From NCBI GenBank assembly GCA_018907035.1, contig JACCIC010000096.1, forward strand, positions 1 through 64,000: a stretch of 64,000 nt of DNA, written 5' to 3'. Made by a program: the position numbers and the translations under genes. Shown piece by piece: positions 60,560-64,000 of the stretch (the stretch's first letter is position 1; each line of letters starts with the position of its first letter). The stretch is from Sycobia sp. Sy_11. Taxonomy: Eukaryota > Arthropoda > Insecta > Hymenoptera > Epichrysomallidae. The notes beneath the pieces were generated by a model. That model made no database searches. It was not told where the DNA came from and saw nothing but the letters and a program-made list of their open reading frames with translations.

Positions 60560-62420
60560 AGATTATCTTTTTCACTCGATCACTAGTTACTCGAGCAACT
60601 CGTATCATTCTGTCAACTGTTCATCTGAAAATACCGCATGAATTAATTGAAAAAGCTCTCACGGCGCACAATAGAAAATTAGAATTCAAAGTTGCTTTCA
60701 TGAGAGCTGAAGATTCGTCTTGGAGACAAGATACTGTTACAATGAAGTAAATATAAATTTAAACAAACCGACAAAATCGTGCTTAACTTCACAAATAGAA
60801 CAATTGTGAGGGAGCCCAAATAATCCAATACCTACAGAGCCGACAGTTAATGTTAACATTCATTATTGTGAGACTCCAAAACCAAGGTAGAAGCACGCGT
60901 TACCATACCTTTCATCATCAGACAATTCTTTGACTACAAAGATTTCTCCGAATCCGAAACAAGCTATGAGCCCTTAGCGGAAGACAACTATACAACTAAA
61001 ACCTCGTGAAAAAATTTGAAAAATAAAGGTAAAGTAATGCCAAAAAAAGCTAAAACAGGGATATCAAATACTAAGTAAAGTAATTGCCTAGGCGAAAACT
61101 TACTACCAATAAAAAATTATTTTGACGAAAATAAGATCACCACACCGTTAGATTTTCTGTAATTTAAAAGTTTTCTAGATAAAGCTACATACAATCCTCT
61201 TGTTGCTGAAATCGCAAATGAATACGTAAATTCTGAAGATATTTCCAATATCATGAGACAAATCTATCCCGACCTAAAATCAACAACTTTAAAAACTAGC
61301 TAAAATAATTTTACAATGAAACTTAAATGGCAACTTCGGACAATTACCAAAACCTTCAAAGAATGTTATATAAAAAGAATCTCGACTGCATTTACCTCGA
61401 GGAAACGCACTTGAAAAATAATTCACATGGAAACATTAAAGGATATAACTGTTTCGTCATAAATAGAAAGTCAGACTGTGCGATAGGAAGAGTAGCTATC
61501 TATACCAAAAATGATATATACTGCATTCAAATGAAACTTGACACTAATCTCGAAGGCATAGCAATACATGTCCCATAAGTTAACAATCTGTAGTATCTAT
61601 CTCCCTAATAGCTAACAATTCAGCCTTCGAGAAATTCTACGTTTGAAAAATCAATTGCAGAAACCTTGCATAGTACCAGGCGACTTCAACTCACACAACA
61701 CTCTTTGGGGCTCCCAACATACTGACTACAGAGGAAAAGTAGTCGAAAATTTCCGACAATACTATGAAATTGTTCTCCTCGATACAAACCTACCTACTCA
61801 TTTTAATTCTTCTAACGGTTCAGAAAGCTCAATTGATCTTTCTATCGCGTCAACATTTATCGCAGATAGCTTCGAATGGCAAGTTGCAGACGACTTGTTT
61901 GACAGAAATCATTATCCCATTTATATTAATAAAATCCAACAAATGAATCTCTCCTCTGATTCAAGACAATATTCGGAATCTCAGTATCCCTAATTATAGC
62001 AATAACAATGTTTCAATCAATGAAGCTATAGAGAATTTTAATAAGATAATAACCAAAGCGACAGAAATATCTATCCCAACAACTAGCTTGAATCAAAATA
62101 AAAATACTGTTAACCGATATGAAAAACAAAAAACTATAGAAAATGAAATCGAACACAATAAAAAAGCTATACACAAAAAAATTTTTTAAAGACTCAAAAA
62201 TACAGTATTGGATCAACTCTATAAAATCTATTAAAATTAACAGCCCACCTGACATCATTTGAAAAAAAAATTTAAAAAATCGAAGACAAATATAAATCAA
62301 TAAAAATTACGGGAATAATCAACCAGAACAAACAAGTATTAACTGATGCAAATGACATAGCAGAAGAACTTGTTAAAGTTCTTTCACTAATAACTCTAGT
62401 GACAAAAATTATATTATAAA
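60560..62420 (+). mobile_element. Decayed LINE fragment (Jockey/I-like), 5' half
   Basis: The recognisable core is an endonuclease at 61327 to 61993. Upstream, 60560 to 61300 has less extreme composition and disrupted frames, as expected for ORF1. Downstream, to about 62420, a short phrase reading INQNKQVLTDANDIAEELVK matches the linker before RT in this class. The RT itself is absent, so the copy is truncated or interrupted. The outer edges are approximate. Confidence 0.6.
61327..61993 (+). pseudogene. LINE APE-type endonuclease remnant
   Basis: Two frames in succession, separated by a stop region and a one-base shift at about 61580 to 61640. The first (61327 to 61578) has the CIYLEETHLK block, where Q-E-T is usual. 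The second (61643 to 61993) has VPGDFNSHNTLWGS and SSIDLSIAS, then RNHYPI where S-D-H is usual. Loss of these catalytic residues and the breaks show a dead copy. It differs from the endonuclease of the 14 to 19.5 kb LINE and belongs to another family or lineage. Confidence 0.75.
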
Positions 62421-62713
62421 AAATTTTCTTGCTAATTTTCTTATTAATTTTATTTTATTTTGAATTTTTAATTTTTATATAATTTATTGTAGAATTAAGT
62501 TCTACTTCACATTCTTCGGAGGTAAATATAAACAAGGACAGACTGTCATTATTTTAGCTAATATATTATATTATAAAGACTGTAAGACCGATAAAAACCT
62601 TTATTAATTATTTTACTAAAAAAATATCGAACACTATACCAAGCACCCCATCCGCTAAAAGTTCACACAAAAACTCATTTTTAAATCAGAATATAACATT
62701 AGAAAAAATTACG

Positions 62714-62715
<2 letters not shown>

Positions 62716-62746
<31 letters not shown>
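62716..62746. repeat. (TA)n microsatellite
   Basis: About 15 TA units. Confidence 0.9.
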
Positions 62747-62749
<3 letters not shown>

Positions 62750-64000
62750 TTGTATACATTGTAATAGTCGCTAATTACTTAGTTGTAGATACTACTTTAA
62801 ATAAATAAATTATAAAAAAATATTAGAATTGTATAATAAATAAGTATTGTTGGAATTTTTAATAAAATTTCTTTTAGCTTACAAAAGTTTTTACAAATAT
62901 TTCAATTATATATTTTGTAATGTGTAAATTTTTGTTTAAAGTATAAACATTTTTTCCTAAAGTACAAAAAATAAAAGAAACCGTAAATGATGTTCGAAAC
63001 GGGAATAGTTCAATGTTAGATTAAATGTATTTTTACACAGCAAATACCAGAGAAGCACATCAATTAATTCGCGTCAAAATGACTGTAGCGTTACATCAAA
63101 TTCTTTTGCCTGACGTAGCAGTTTCACAAAAATAGTTTTCTTTTCTAAAATTAAGTAAATTTTTAAAGCTGCCGTAATTATGCCATCTTTCTTCATAATC
63201 ATTTAATGCCCAATTGCCTTTTTCATCTTGATGTTCGGAACAGTTGTAAAAGTTAGATTGTTATTTTATTTTAAGAGAAGAATTTTCAATTTTTTAAAGC
63301 TTATCTAGTTATAAAAATTAAAGGAAGTTCAAAGTTTACGTAAGATGCATACAAGAGCTGAGGTGTTAGTGTCAGAGTAAAATATATTTATATTCTTGTT
63401 TGAGATTTAATTTTATTGCATCGTAACATTAATTTGAATATTTACAAGATGAGCATGCGTGAATGATATAATTATAAACCTGAATTATTAATATTATAAT
63501 ACTAGAATCTTGTAGACTAAACTGTAAAAATACAAAAAAAAATATCATGAGTATCCAAAAAAGTCTGCAAAAAATAGTATTAATTATATACGCATGTTTA
63601 TTATAGATTTCTGAAAATATTTTATTAAGCAACATAAACTCTCACGTTCTATCTGGATTTTTTTATTCATTGAATATTTTATGTGAGAGTGATAAAATTT
63701 AATTTTGTATAAATACTTTGCAATGAGATTTACAATGAATTACGTATGCCCGATTCAGCGCTTGCGATTACGCGGAGATGGGAATGTAGTTTAGTTAACA
63801 TATTATTTTTCTAGAGCAAAAACTGGTGTTTTTATTTTCATAAGTTAATTTTTTAAACTTCGTTTTATCTTCCTTCTGAGATGATAAATCGGCTTCGGGT
63901 CATCCGTCGTATAAAATGCCCTTCTAGATTTAATTTTTATAAATATTGCAAACGACCTTTGTTGGAAAATAATGAAAACATATTTGAAATACAACATTGC

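Larger units (their letters stand above)
32036..64000 (+). other. Probable giant intron of the receptor gene (no downstream exon found)
   Basis: No sequence encoding a TM6 CWAP/CWxP or TM7 NPxxY block was found on the plus strand, so the next exon is probably beyond the window. The 32 kb are AT-rich and carry only microsatellites, scattered GC-richer islands, a SINE, a LINE fragment and small repeats, listed separately. Apart from these, the stretches 32041 to 35690, 36900 to 42950, 43210 to 46000, 46500 to 48400, 50420 to 54570, 55000 to 58640, 58870 to 60550 and 62430 to 64000 hold nothing I can name. An intergenic part cannot be excluded. Confidence 0.45.

Noticed and set aside
1..64000. 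CRISPR arrays, bacterial operons, riboswitches
   Set aside because: None seen; the window is eukaryotic with spliced genes and insect retroelements.

Overview
This window is insect nuclear DNA. It is AT-rich, with many TA, CT/GA and TG microsatellites, GC-rich coding islands, a spliced neuropeptide-receptor exon and insect-type retroelements. Receptor and transposon types would fit a hymenopteran such as a small parasitoid wasp, but that placement is a guess. Very little of the window is host coding sequence.

Positions 1 to 10438 are one minus-strand Ty3/Gypsy-type LTR retrotransposon. Its far (3') LTR is cut by the window edge. In transcription order it has a 5' LTR (about 10438 to 9829), a tRNA-Lys-type primer site (9826 to 9809), a 1.7 kb T-rich leader, a small ORF with a SAP-like motif and an AT-hook (8100 to 7702), gag, a coiled-coil plus protease frame, reverse transcriptase/RNase H/integrase, a chain of three overlapping frames downstream of pol encoding a proline/arginine-rich zinc-binding protein instead of a membrane Env, and the truncated 3' LTR. 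In-frame stops in the protease and integrase frames and roughly 2% LTR divergence show an ageing, broken copy.

Positions 10.4 to 21.4 kb are a graveyard of older insertions. There is an LTR relic with a tRNA-Trp-type primer site near 12.65 kb, a short remnant of a mitochondrial HIG1-domain gene at 13.70 to 13.81 kb, an almost full-length non-LTR retrotransposon (14068 to 19504, flanked by a 13 bp target duplication) and a mariner transposase relic (20.71 to 21.39 kb).

From 21.4 to 30.3 kb I see no gene, only AT-rich DNA and a pair of diverged direct repeats. At 31230 to 32035 a GC-rich exon encodes transmembrane helices 1 to 5 of a pyrokinin/PBAN-type G-protein-coupled receptor and ends in a consensus splice donor. 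One surplus base in the exon breaks its frame. Exons for helices 6 and 7 were not found, so the remaining 32 kb is read as one giant intron, or as intron plus intergenic DNA. It holds TA microsatellites, a few GC-richer islands, a 121 bp tandem duplication, a tRNA-derived SINE with target duplications (58.65 to 58.86 kb) and a second decayed LINE fragment (about 60.6 to 62.4 kb).
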